NCBI GenBank assembly: GCA_964433065.1
Contig: CAYSPZ010000003.1
Span: 1-64,000, forward strand
Source: RGIG3009 sp964433065
GTDB lineage: Bacteria; Bacillota; Clostridia; Oscillospirales; Acutalibacteraceae
DNA length: 64,000 bases
Direction of reading: 5' to 3'
In this document: one piece after another, positions 17,921-26,391 of the stretch
How positions within the stretch are numbered: position 1 is the stretch's first letter
How the letters are laid out: each line of letters starts with the position of its first letter
Position numbers and translations under genes: made by a program
Notes under the pieces: model-generated
Told to the model about the DNA's origin: nothing
The model's input: the letters and a program-made list of their open reading frames with translations, nothing else
Database searches by the model: none

Positions 17921-18937
17921 ATGGCACTTTTAGAGATCAACAATCTGCATACCTCCTTTGCGACCGACGCGGGTACTGTCAACGCGGTCAACGGCATCTC
18001 GTTCTTCCTGGAACGCGGCAAAGTGTTGGGTATCGTGGGTGAGTCGGGTTCCGGTAAATCGGTGACCGCTTACTCGATCATGCAGATCTTAGCGCCGACC
18101 GCGACCATCTCCCCCGACTCTTCCATCAAACTGGACGGTCAGGAATTGGTCGGTGCAGGTGAAAAAGTGATGAAGACCGTACGTGGTAATAAGATCTCCA
18201 TCATCTTCCAGGACCCGATGACCTCGCTCAACCCCACCTATACCATCGGACATCAACTGGAAGAAGCGATCCTTCTTCACACCAACCGTGACAAGCAACA
18301 AGCCAAAGCCCGTGCGCTGGAAATGTTGCAACTGGTCAACGTGAACGAACCCGAAAAACGGTTAAAACAATATCCTTACGAATTATCGGGCGGTATGCGT
18401 CAACGCGTGATGATTGCAATGGCACTCGCCTGTGAACCCGATATTCTCATCGCCGACGAACCGACCACGGCTCTCGACGTGACCATTCAGGCACAGATTC
18501 TGGAACTGATGAAATCGTTGCAACAAGAATTCAATATGGCGATCATTATGATCACCCACGACCTCGGTGTTGTCGCGCAGATGTGTGACGAAGTGATCGT
18601 TATGTATGCGGGTTCCATCTGCGAACAAGGTACGGCGGACGAGATCTTCTATAACCCTCAGCACGAGTATACCAAGGGTTTGATGAACTCCATCCCCACC
18701 GTGGACAACGAGAAACGCAAGTTAAAACCCATCACCGGTACCCCCATCGACCTGCTCAATATGCCGAAAGGGTGTCCGTTCGCGCCCCGTTGTGAAGCGG
18801 CGATGAAGATCTGTGTTCAGGAATGTGCGGAAAACGTCGCGGTAAACGATGAACACCGTACCGCTTGCTGGATGTATATCAAGAAAAAGTTAGAGCAAGA
18901 ACAAGCATCGACAGAGGAGGCGGCTTCCAATGAGTGA
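17921..18937 (+). CDS. oppD: Oligopeptide ABC transporter ATPase OppD
   Basis: Nucleotide-binding subunit. Walker A GESGSGKS near residue 40, signature LSGGMRQRV, Walker B ILIADEPTTALDV. The C-terminal oligopeptide-transporter extension contains the CPFAPRC and ACWMY cysteine region typical of OppD/DppD. 338 aa is normal. It overlaps oppF by 8 bases. Confidence 0.96.
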   Translation: MALLEINNLHTSFATDAGTVNAVNGISFFLERGKVLGIVGESGSGKSVTAYSIMQILAPTATISPDSSIKLDGQELVGAGEKVMKTVRGNKISIIFQDPMTSLNPTYTIGHQLEEAILLHTNRDKQQAKARALEMLQLVNVNEPEKRLKQYPYELSGGMRQRVMIAMALACEPDILIADEPTTALDVTIQAQILELMKSLQQEFNMAIIMITHDLGVVAQMCDEVIVMYAGSICEQGTADEIFYNPQHEYTKGLMNSIPTVDNEKRKLKPITGTPIDLLNMPKGCPFAPRCEAAMKICVQECAENVAVNDEHRTACWMYIKKKLEQEQASTEEAASNE

Positions 18938-19916
18938 TAACCAAAACAAGCCTCTGATCGAGGTACGCAATCTTTGCAAGTATTTTGATATCAATACCGG
19001 CTTTTTCCAATCCAAGCCCTTAAAGGCGGTCGACGGGGTATCGTTTGATATCCAGCGCGGCGAAACGCTGGGTCTGGTCGGCGAATCCGGTTGCGGTAAG
19101 ACCACCGTCGGACGCACCATCTTAAATCTCTATAAGCCCACCTCGGGTGAGATTTTGTTTGACGGCGCACCCGTGAAGACCAAAAAGGAAATTCACGAGT
19201 TCCGCAAAAAAGCAACGATGGTGTTTCAGGATCCCTATTCTTCGTTAAACCCGCGTATGACCGTGTCGGATATCATCGGCGAACCGCTCGATATCCATCA
19301 GTTGTACCAGACCAAGCAAGAACGTCAGGACCGCATTTTGGAACTGATGGATTACGTCGGTTTGAACAGTGAACACGCGGCGCGATATGCGCACGAGTTC
19401 TCGGGCGGTCAGCGTCAGCGTATCGGTATTGCCCGTTCGCTCGCGGTCAACCCCGATTTTATCGTTTGTGACGAACCCGTTTCCGCTTTGGACGTGTCCA
19501 TTCAAGCACAGGTCATCAATATGTTTGACGATCTGCAGGAGAAACTGGGTCTGACCTATCTGTTCATCGCCCACGACCTGTTGGTCGTCCGACACATCAG
19601 TAATCGTATTGCCGTTATGTATCTCGGCAAGATGGTGGAGTTGGCGGAAGCGAACGAGATCTACAATCATCCGCTTCACCCCTACTCCATTTCGCTGTTG
19701 TCGGCGGTGCCGGTACCCGATCCCAAGGTTGCCCGCGCCAACCAACGCGTAATGTTACACGGCGATATCCCCAGTCCCCTCAACGCACCTTCCGGTTGTC
19801 CCTTCCGCACGCGGTGCCCTTACGCTACCGAACAGTGCGCAATGGAAATGCCGGCATTTAACGAAGTGTCCAAAGGACACTTCGTCGCCTGCCACAACCT
19901 CGACAAGATCGGGTAA
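18930..19916 (+). CDS. oppF: Oligopeptide ABC transporter ATPase OppF
   Basis: Second nucleotide-binding subunit. Walker A GESGCGKT, signature FSGGQRQRI, Walker B FIVCDEPVSALDV, and the cysteine-containing C-terminal tail CPFRTRCPYATEQC. 328 aa is normal. Its start overlaps the oppD end. Confidence 0.96.
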   Translation: MSDNQNKPLIEVRNLCKYFDINTGFFQSKPLKAVDGVSFDIQRGETLGLVGESGCGKTTVGRTILNLYKPTSGEILFDGAPVKTKKEIHEFRKKATMVFQDPYSSLNPRMTVSDIIGEPLDIHQLYQTKQERQDRILELMDYVGLNSEHAARYAHEFSGGQRQRIGIARSLAVNPDFIVCDEPVSALDVSIQAQVINMFDDLQEKLGLTYLFIAHDLLVVRHISNRIAVMYLGKMVELAEANEIYNHPLHPYSISLLSAVPVPDPKVARANQRVMLHGDIPSPLNAPSGCPFRTRCPYATEQCAMEMPAFNEVSKGHFVACHNLDKIG

Positions 19917-19951
19917 CGGCGGCACTACATATTTTTGGTTCTAAACGGCGC

Positions 19952-19975
19952 CACTCCTCCTGTGCTTTGGGAGTG
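19952..19975 (+). other. Small stem-loop between oppF and oppA
   Basis: CACTCC (19952-19957) pairs with GGAGTG (19970-19975) in the 100-base gap before oppA. Such intergenic hairpins often set different mRNA levels for binding proteins and transporter subunits; here this is only a possibility. Confidence 0.3.
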
Positions 19976-20016
19976 AACGCTGTTCGGAATAAATTTTCGG
20001 AAAGGAAGATTTTCAG

Positions 20017-21753
20017 ATGAAAAAAGTATTGGCAATCCTTTTGGCTACCATCATGCTCTTCTCTTTGACGGCTTGCACCGGCGCGAAAAAAGATGCGCCT
20101 CCGACGATGGTCTACCTTTACAATGAAGGCGACGGCCATAAAGCGATCGGTGAATACCTGCAAGGCGCTTTGGCGGCTGCCGGTTTGACCATCACGTTGG
20201 AATCTCAGGAATGGAACACCTTCCTGAACACCCGTAAAGAAGGTAACTACACCATCGCCCGTAACGGTTGGTTGGGCGACTACAACGATCCCATCTCCTT
20301 CCTGGATATGTGGACCTCCACCTCCGGCAACAACGACTGCCAACTCGGTAAAGGCGCTCACGCCGAAGTCGCGATCTACGATCTCGATATGACCAAATGG
20401 GGCGGCACCAACGTTACCGACGGTACTTGGGCACAGACCTATGACGTGATCATCTCCATGATCAAAAAAGAAAGCGATAACAACAAACGTCTCGAAATGA
20501 TGCACGCTGCGGAAGACCTGCTCATGAGCACCGGCACCATCATCCCGATCTACTACTACACCGACCTGTACATGATCGACGATTCGGTTAAAGGCTTCTT
20601 CTCCAGCCCCTTGGGCTACAAATTCTTCGCCGGCACCACCGTCGAAGGCAAAGATGCTCTGAACGTTTGCTTGGCTTCCGAGCCTGACACCATTGACCCC
20701 GCTCTGAACTCTGCGGTAGACGGCGCTACGCTCGTTTCCCACCTGTTCTCCGGCTTGGCGAAATGGGACAAAGACGAGAACGGCAATCTGGTTATCGTGG
20801 CTGACTGTGCTACCGAACTGGTTGAGCCTGTCACCAACGATGACGGTACTGTCACCTACACCTACACCTTGAAAGACGGTCTGAAATGGTCCGACGGCAA
20901 AGAACTGAAAGCCAGCGACTTCGAATTCGCTTGGAAACGTGCTGCCAGCACCGAACTCGGCGCTGACTACAGCTACATGTTCGACGTTGTCAAAGGCTAC
21001 GGCACCGACAACAAAGATGATCTCTCCGTTGTTGCTGACGATGCTGCGAAAACCATCACCGTCACCCTGACCACTCCGGTTGCGTACTGGAATGAACTGC
21101 TCGCGTTCCCGACCTACTTCCCGGTCCGTTCGGACGTTGTTTCCGACGAAGCTTGGGCTACCAAACCCGAAACCTACATCTCCAACGGTGCTTACACCAT
21201 GAGCGCTTGGGAACATGACAGTTTGATCACCTTGAAAAAGAATGACAACTATCATGACGCGGATGCAGTCACCATGCCCACCTTGAATTTCTACCTGTCC
21301 GACGACGCGAACAATATGTTGGCGAACTTCAAAAACGGCGACTGGTTGATGATCGACGACGTTCCCACCAACGAGATCGCTACCTTGAAGACCGAATATG
21401 CGAACGAATTCGTTATCGCCGGTCAACTCGGTACCTACTATGCTTGCGTCAACGTGAACGCTGATCTGGGTGTTGACACCGAAGAAGAAAGAGTTGAAGT
21501 CCGTAAGGCTATCGCTCTGTTGCTCGACCGTAACTACATCTGCGAAGATGTTGCTCAAGGCGGTCAAGTTCCCGCTTCCTCCTTTGTCGCGATGGGTCTG
21601 ACCGATTCCAACGGCAAAGAGTTCTATGAGAACGCCGGCGACGAAGCTGCTAACGGCTACATCGGTTACTACGATGTTTCCGAAGAAGCGTTCGAAGGCA
21701 ACTGCCAGAAAGCGGTTGAAATCCTCGAGAAATACTACACCCTCAGCAAATAA
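20017..21753 (+). CDS. oppA: Oligopeptide-binding lipoprotein OppA, apparently circularly permuted
   Basis: Extracellular peptide-binding lipoprotein: signal peptide with lipobox LTAC at about residues 18-21. Lobe order is inverted. The segment right after the signal (VYLYNEGDGHKAIGEYLQ, then EWNTFLNTRKEGNYTIARNG) is what normally forms the C-terminal part of OppA. The segment normally at the mature N-terminus (LNVCLASEPDTIDPALNS) begins only near residue 215, after GYKFFAGTTVEGKDA. The protein then ends at AVEILEKYYTLSK, just where the C-terminal part would usually begin. 578 aa. The gene is rich in GCT and GTT codons, unlike most neighbours, as for strongly expressed genes. Confidence 0.88.
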   Translation: MKKVLAILLATIMLFSLTACTGAKKDAPPTMVYLYNEGDGHKAIGEYLQGALAAAGLTITLESQEWNTFLNTRKEGNYTIARNGWLGDYNDPISFLDMWTSTSGNNDCQLGKGAHAEVAIYDLDMTKWGGTNVTDGTWAQTYDVIISMIKKESDNNKRLEMMHAAEDLLMSTGTIIPIYYYTDLYMIDDSVKGFFSSPLGYKFFAGTTVEGKDALNVCLASEPDTIDPALNSAVDGATLVSHLFSGLAKWDKDENGNLVIVADCATELVEPVTNDDGTVTYTYTLKDGLKWSDGKELKASDFEFAWKRAASTELGADYSYMFDVVKGYGTDNKDDLSVVADDAAKTITVTLTTPVAYWNELLAFPTYFPVRSDVVSDEAWATKPETYISNGAYTMSAWEHDSLITLKKNDNYHDADAVTMPTLNFYLSDDANNMLANFKNGDWLMIDDVPTNEIATLKTEYANEFVIAGQLGTYYACVNVNADLGVDTEEERVEVRKAIALLLDRNYICEDVAQGGQVPASSFVAMGLTDSNGKEFYENAGDEAANGYIGYYDVSEEAFEGNCQKAVEILEKYYTLSK

Positions 21754-21782
21754 TTCCGAAAAACAATATAAAAGCACAAAAC

Positions 21783-21814
21783 AGTGCGCCGCAATCGCGG
21801 CGCACTTGTTTTTT
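21783..21814 (+). terminator. Bidirectional terminator between oppA and spoIIIAF
   Basis: The 10-bp GC-rich stem AGTGCGCCGC/GCGGCGCACT with loop AATC is followed by TTGTTTTTTA on the plus strand (oppA). On the reverse strand it follows the spoIIIAF stop and is trailed by GTTTTG, so it can serve both convergent transcripts. Confidence 0.92.
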
Positions 21815-22289
21815 ATCCATCACGGCTTTGTACGATCACGTCGGTGTTCAGTTGCGTTTTTAACACCTCGCGAACCGGTAAAGCAGCATTTAAGTTGCGT
21901 TTATCCACTACAATGACGACCTGCTGAATATAGATACTGCCGTTGTCGGCAAGAGCGGTGGTTACCGTAACCGTTTCGGCAGTCACGTTACGCGTTGCCA
22001 GACATTCCTGCACCATATCGGTAACCGTCGTTTTTACTTGTTCCTGCAACTGTTCGTTCACCTTTTCGGTCAGTGCATCGGACACCGCTTGGTCGCCGAG
22101 AAAATCCACGTCCAACGGTAATGACGTGGATACTTTCAGTAACGGTGATATCATACTGCACAACAAAAAGGTGATCAAAAGCAGGTGGAATAATTTCCCG
22201 ACACCGTTTTTCGGTATCAGGATCTGCAACACACAACATCCGACCGCCGCGCAACAGATGGCGGCGCCCCATTCCCGTATACCGTCCAT
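21813..22289 (-). CDS. spoIIIAF: Stage III sporulation protein AF
   Basis: A 158-aa protein with two N-terminal hydrophobic segments (AAICCAAVGCCVLQILI and FHLLLITFLLCSMISPLL) and a soluble C-terminal domain, matching SpoIIIAF. It ends at the terminator shared with oppA; spoIIIAG, its usual next gene, is 6.6 kb away. Confidence 0.88.
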   Translation of the reverse strand: MDGIREWGAAICCAAVGCCVLQILIPKNGVGKLFHLLLITFLLCSMISPLLKVSTSLPLDVDFLGDQAVSDALTEKVNEQLQEQVKTTVTDMVQECLATRNVTAETVTVTTALADNGSIYIQQVVIVVDKRNLNAALPVREVLKTQLNTDVIVQSRDG

Positions 22290-22295
22290 ATGCGT

Positions 22296-23429
22296 TCATC
22301 CTTTTAATGATAATGACACGACCGTAACAGCCACGATCGAAAACATCGCACCTGCCGCCAACACACCGATCAAGCATCTTAAAACCGCCTGTGCGCTTTT
22401 CAGTACCGACGTTACCGACGTCAGTTGAAACGTTTCCGACCCCATCAAGCACAGCGATAAGCACAGGTTCCACAATACGCAACTCAGAAGCGGCGGTAGG
22501 ACGATACACACTGCCGCGCCGATACCGATCCCGCCGACCGTCGAGCGCAGGGCGGTTACGCAACTGCGAATGGTGGTAAAGGCTTCGCTGAGCGAAGAAC
22601 CCACCACCGGAACAAAACTGGACAGCGAAAACTGCATAGCACGGTTGCCGAGCGTGTTTGCCGCACTTCCCACTAAATTTTGCAACGATAACAGACCGGT
22701 GAACAAACCGCAGACGAGTGATAACACCCACGTGGTGGTTTTGCCGATCTTTTCGCCGATCTGCGACAGACGAAGGTCGGGTGTTACCGAACCGATCACG
22801 CCGATCGCCAGCGTTACCCCCATCAACGGTACCAGCCAGTTGTTGGACAATAATGATAACAGTTGTGCCGCGTATAACACGATCGAGCGAAAGGAGAAGG
22901 CGGATACGGTATGACCGCCTGTCAGCAGCACACCGACATAGACGGGCACGAAACTCATCATATAAACGGACAACGATTCGCAGGCATCTTTCACCTCTTG
23001 AATACACGCGGCGAGAGGTGTGACCACCACCGTACAGGTAACCAGTGTCGAAACGACCGAAAACAACATTTCGCCGTTCTTGCCGCCGAGCGTTCCCCCT
23101 ACTCCGCCCATCCACGCGTGCAGCAGAATAACACCGAATACCAACACGCACGAGCGGATCGGCAGGGTCGATGAGTTAACGATCCATTGCCATATGGTTT
23201 GCAATACTGTATTAAGATCGGTTTCGGTGACAGAACGGGGATCCAATGAGTCGATACCCAATATTGATAAGAGTTCCCTTGTTTCTGGTGGCAGATTTTC
23301 CAACAGTTCCTGTGCGCCACTTGCTCTTAATTGTTCCTCGTACAACTCGTCCACCGTTTTGGCAGAGGCGGTTATTGTGAACAAAAGCGTAAAAAGTACG
23401 GCCAGTATCACGACTCGTTTCACCGTCAT
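22296..23429 (-). CDS. spoIIIAE: Stage III sporulation protein AE
   Basis: Polytopic membrane protein of the SpoIIIA channel. It has a signal-like N-terminus (VVILAVLFTLLFTITASA) and many membrane segments, including the conserved SFVPVYVGVLLTGGHTVSAF region. 377 aa is normal. Its start overlaps the spoIIIAD stop by four bases. Confidence 0.93.
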   Translation of the reverse strand: MTVKRVVILAVLFTLLFTITASAKTVDELYEEQLRASGAQELLENLPPETRELLSILGIDSLDPRSVTETDLNTVLQTIWQWIVNSSTLPIRSCVLVFGVILLHAWMGGVGGTLGGKNGEMLFSVVSTLVTCTVVVTPLAACIQEVKDACESLSVYMMSFVPVYVGVLLTGGHTVSAFSFRSIVLYAAQLLSLLSNNWLVPLMGVTLAIGVIGSVTPDLRLSQIGEKIGKTTTWVLSLVCGLFTGLLSLQNLVGSAANTLGNRAMQFSLSSFVPVVGSSLSEAFTTIRSCVTALRSTVGGIGIGAAVCIVLPPLLSCVLWNLCLSLCLMGSETFQLTSVTSVLKSAQAVLRCLIGVLAAGAMFSIVAVTVVSLSLKG

Positions 23430-23815
23430 TCTCCTATCAACGATAATGCCGTTGTCATCAATTTTTGGAAGAGCGGCATTCCGACGATCAACAACGCTAC
23501 CCGTCCTGCGAGTTCCGTCTTGTTCGCCATCGAGATCTCTCCTGCATCACGACAGATATCCGATGCCAGTTGTGTTACCAAGCAAATTCCGACACCTTTG
23601 ATCAGAACGGAAAGATATTCGGCGGAAAGTCCGCTTCCGTCCAGATACCCCTTGATCGTTTGAAGCAACGGATATATCTGGTCAAATACAACGACCAATA
23701 TGGCGACTCCTGCGGCAAGTACGAGCAACGTCGCTTGTTCGGGACGTTGAGAGCGCAACATCACCGCCAATACCGTAACTACCACCGCAACGGCGGCAAC
23801 TGTCATCACGTTCAT
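23426..23815 (-). CDS. spoIIIAD: Stage III sporulation protein AD
   Basis: A small 129-aa membrane protein with four hydrophobic stretches and the conserved VLIKGVGICLVTQLASDICR segment of SpoIIIAD. Part of the tightly packed spoIIIAA-AF unit. Confidence 0.92.
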   Translation of the reverse strand: MNVMTVAAVAVVVTVLAVMLRSQRPEQATLLVLAAGVAILVVVFDQIYPLLQTIKGYLDGSGLSAEYLSVLIKGVGICLVTQLASDICRDAGEISMANKTELAGRVALLIVGMPLFQKLMTTALSLIGE

Positions 23816-23818
23816 CGT

Positions 23819-24013
23819 TTATAACCCGAAAACCGATTTTACCATATTGAACAGGTCGCTGATCTCGGTGACGACCATCGCCAATACCACGACCAGACCC
23901 GCCAACGTGGTCATCATTGCCTGTTCTTCGCGACCGGAGCGGATCAGCACTTGATTGAGAACTGCTACGATGATACCGATCGCCGCGATCTTAAAGATCA
24001 AATCCACTTCCAT
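23819..24013 (-). CDS. spoIIIAC: Stage III sporulation protein AC
   Basis: A 64-aa, two-segment membrane protein (DLIFKIAAIGIIVAVLNQVL and LAGLVVVLAMVVTEI), the expected size for SpoIIIAC. Three bases separate it from spoIIIAD. Confidence 0.92.
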   Translation of the reverse strand: MEVDLIFKIAAIGIIVAVLNQVLIRSGREEQAMMTTLAGLVVVLAMVVTEISDLFNMVKSVFGL

Positions 24014-24028
24014 AGTTCCGCCCCTTTC

Positions 24029-24508
24029 TCACCACAACACCACCGATGCCAAAAAACCAAGACTGCAACCGAGCGTTATATACAGGTTCCCTTTTACCGA
24101 CAACCGTTCTTTGGCTTGTGACAGTTGTTCCGACAGTACCGTTCGGTATTCTTCGCAAAATCGCACCTCACCCGCCGCGTCCGATCGACCGACCTGTTCG
24201 AAAAAGCGGTTTAACACGGCGATATCGTCCTCGGAAAGCCCCCATTTTCCCGCGTGTTGCGCGAGGCCATCTTTCCACCGCTCACGCGGATCATCGCTCT
24301 CTACGGTCGTTTGCGGAGAGAACAAGACAGGATCGTGTTGTATCAGTTCGGTGATCGGTGCGTTGGTATAGCGGATCTGTTCGGTCAATTGTCTCATTCG
24401 CTCGAGAATGCGTTGTAATGTTGTCACCCGCTTTTGCATACGATACCGCATCCAAAATCCCGTCATTGAACAAGCAAACAGGATCATCAGAGCGCCTATC
24501 CATTTCAT
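24029..24508 (-). CDS. spoIIIAB: Stage III sporulation protein AB
   Basis: N-terminal membrane segment (WIGALMILFACSMTGFWM), then a helical domain with LQRILERMRQLTEQIRY, ending in a second hydrophobic stretch as in SpoIIIAB/GspF-like proteins. The start was chosen at the ATG at 24508, giving 159 aa. The first 218 bases are also read by spoIIIAA in another frame. Confidence 0.88.
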   Translation of the reverse strand: MKWIGALMILFACSMTGFWMRYRMQKRVTTLQRILERMRQLTEQIRYTNAPITELIQHDPVLFSPQTTVESDDPRERWKDGLAQHAGKWGLSEDDIAVLNRFFEQVGRSDAAGEVRFCEEYRTVLSEQLSQAKERLSVKGNLYITLGCSLGFLASVVLW

Positions 24509-25406
24509 ACAGCCATTCCTCCGTTTTGACGTATTGTGCGATCGTGCCGGGATGATCGCGACCTTTGAGAAAAAATATAAAGGAAAACACACCACGTTCC
24601 AGTGCTTTTAGCAGGAGAGGACGGGCGCGCAGTTCCGTAAGGTTACGGCAATGTACCGTCGCGACGGTCGGGACAGCGCGGTGGAAACCGTCAACGATGC
24701 TTTGGATATCGTCCTCGCCCAATTCGTCGAGTACCAGTATTTGTGGTGCTAACGCGCGGATCGCCGATTCGATTCCCGCCGATTTCGGACAATCGCGCAG
24801 AACATCGCAACCAATGCCTGTCCCGTCGATCGACAATTCGTCGCGTTCATCGATCACCGACACGGCGATACCTTGTTCACAAAACTGTGCGATCAAATCT
24901 TTGAGGAAACTGGTTTTTCCGCTGGACGGTTCACCGCAGATCAAGGCGCTGTGTATACCGTTTTGTGTGATCCGGTTAGCGACTTGCGCAGCACAACCGC
25001 GATGTTGTCTGGCGACCCGTACGCAAAGTGAAGTGATATCGCGAAAGGAAACGATCTGACCGTTTTCCTGCACGGCGGTTCCCGCGATACCGATGCGGAT
25101 GCCGTTTTTTGCAGTAACGTATCCGTTGCGCAGTTCGTGTTGATGGGCATACACGGAATAGTCGCACGCGCAGTCAAAGGTCTGCGTGATCCATTCGGGT
25201 TTGCACAGAATGCCCTGGCGGGGGTGGTCGGTAAGGTCGCCGTTTGCTGATAGGAAGTATCGTTTACCGCGTACCGATAAGGTTAACGGGTATCCACTGT
25301 ACAGACGAAGTTCCTGTACCGTTTCGCGAAGCGATGACGGTACGGCGGCAAAGCAATATTGTAATTCGGACGGAAAGACGCGTATTGTCTTTTCAAATGC
25401 GTTCAT
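24291..25406 (-). CDS. spoIIIAA: Stage III sporulation protein AA (ATPase), with overlapping C-terminal extension
   Basis: Mother-cell ATPase of the SpoIIIA complex, related to secretion ATPases. Walker A GEPSSGKT at residues 158-165, then VIDERDELS and the Walker B-like ILVLDELGE. Normal family proteins end roughly where spoIIIAB starts (near residue 300). Here the frame stays open for about 72 further residues inside spoIIIAB, giving 371 aa with a tail rich in Asp, Arg and Thr. The start has GAAAGGGG upstream. Confidence 0.9.
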   Translation of the reverse strand: MNAFEKTIRVFPSELQYCFAAVPSSLRETVQELRLYSGYPLTLSVRGKRYFLSANGDLTDHPRQGILCKPEWITQTFDCACDYSVYAHQHELRNGYVTAKNGIRIGIAGTAVQENGQIVSFRDITSLCVRVARQHRGCAAQVANRITQNGIHSALICGEPSSGKTSFLKDLIAQFCEQGIAVSVIDERDELSIDGTGIGCDVLRDCPKSAGIESAIRALAPQILVLDELGEDDIQSIVDGFHRAVPTVATVHCRNLTELRARPLLLKALERGVFSFIFFLKGRDHPGTIAQYVKTEEWLYEMDRRSDDPVCLFNDGILDAVSYAKAGDNITTHSRANETIDRTDPLYQRTDHRTDTTRSCLVLSANDRRER

Positions 25407-25460
25407 ACTCTGTCCCCTTTCGGTCTTGTCCTATTTCTATGCGAGGTCTTGTCCGAATAG

Positions 25461-25503
25461 AACAAAAGCGAAACGCCCCGTTGTTGTAAACGGGGCGTTT
25501 CGC
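25461..25503 (-). terminator. Strong hairpin in the spoIIIAA-lexA intergenic region
   Basis: The 15-bp stem GCGAAACGCCCCGTT/AACGGGGCGTTTCGC with a 6-base loop is followed by TTTTGTT on the reverse strand. It would insulate spoIIIAA from leftward transcripts starting near lexA. The rest of 25504-25660 holds no gene I can support. Confidence 0.7.
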
Positions 25504-25661
25504 TTAGAGGGGTGTTTTGAGGAGGGGTACGTACTCGCTTTATAGGAGAGTTTGGATTGCGGCTTCCGTGCTCTCCCGAGTACATATATACTGTACCAGA
25601 CTTTCGGTTGTCGAATGTGAATGGGTTGTGAATAAACTGTAAGAAAATTTTAATAAAAAAT

Positions 25662-25675
25662 CAAACAAACGTTTG
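25662..25675 (+). promoter_or_regulatory. SOS-box-like LexA operator
   Basis: CAAAC-N4-GTTTG is a perfect inverted repeat of the form CxAAC-N4-GTTxG, one base per arm away from the Firmicutes SOS box CGAAC-N4-GTTCG. It overlaps the -35 box of lexA, as expected for autorepression. Confidence 0.6.
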
Positions 25676-25701
25676 CTTTTTTGAAAAAGATGTGTTATAC
25701 T
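25673..25701 (+). promoter_or_regulatory. SigA-type promoter of lexA
   Basis: TTGCTT (25673-25678), 17-bp spacer, TATACT (25696-25701), upstream of an AGGAGG ribosome site. Confidence 0.65.
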
Positions 25702-25756
25702 GAAAACGAACAAAGTTTCTTTTTCGTTTTTATCGTTCGAACAGGAGGTCTGTTTT

Positions 25757-26341
25757 ATGAAACCGCTTAACGAAAAGCAACAAAAAGTATTGACCTTTTT
25801 AAAGGAACGCGCACAGGACGGTGTCCCCCCCACGGTACGCGAAATCTGCGATGCCGCAGGGATCAAGTCGACGTCGACGGTACACGCGTATCTTAAATTA
25901 TTGGAAGAAGGCGGGTATATCCGCCGTGACAGCGGGCTTAACCGCAGTATTCGTATGCCGGGGGAAAACGTGGCGCGTGTTCCCTTGCTTGGTAAAGTCA
26001 CCGCCGGTCAACCGATCTTAGCAGTCGAGGAAGTGGAAGATTACGTTCCCTATTCGGGTGGCGGATATCAAGCGGGCGAGTTGTTCGCGTTGCGCGTGTC
26101 GGGTACCAGTATGATCAATGCGGGTATTCTCAACAACGATATCGTTATCGTTCGTAAAACGCCTACCGCCGAAAACGGTGACGTAGTGGTCGCGCTCATT
26201 GGTGATGAGGCGACGGTCAAACGCATTTATTTTGAAACCGACCACATTCGTCTGCAGCCAGAAAATGACGCGTATGAGCCGATCATCGTCAAAGAAGCGA
26301 TCGTGCTCGGGAAAGTAATTTCGTTGTTACGCAATTTTTAA
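25757..26341 (+). CDS. lexA: SOS repressor LexA
   Basis: N-terminal winged helix (PTVREICDAAGIKSTSTVH), then the self-cleavage site Ala83-Gly84 (VTAGQP). The catalytic serine is Ser118 in SGTSM and the lysine is Lys155 in ATVKR. 194 aa, complete. It is divergent from spoIIIAA. Confidence 0.97.
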   Translation: MKPLNEKQQKVLTFLKERAQDGVPPTVREICDAAGIKSTSTVHAYLKLLEEGGYIRRDSGLNRSIRMPGENVARVPLLGKVTAGQPILAVEEVEDYVPYSGGGYQAGELFALRVSGTSMINAGILNNDIVIVRKTPTAENGDVVVALIGDEATVKRIYFETDHIRLQPENDAYEPIIVKEAIVLGKVISLLRNF

Positions 26342-26344
26342 CAG

Positions 26345-26373
26345 TTGACTTTTTGCCTAAACTCCCCTATACT
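26345..26373 (+). promoter_or_regulatory. SigA-type promoter of ssrA
   Basis: TTGACT (26345-26350), 17-bp spacer, TATACT (26368-26373), starting four bases after the lexA stop. Confidence 0.85.
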
Positions 26374-26391
26374 GGTAATACTTTGAGATAT

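Noticed and set aside
19858..21777. Long 639-codon open frame on the reverse strand opposite oppA
   Set aside because: Antisense shadow of a GC-biased, strongly expressed gene; no ribosome site, no family pattern, and oppA is certain.
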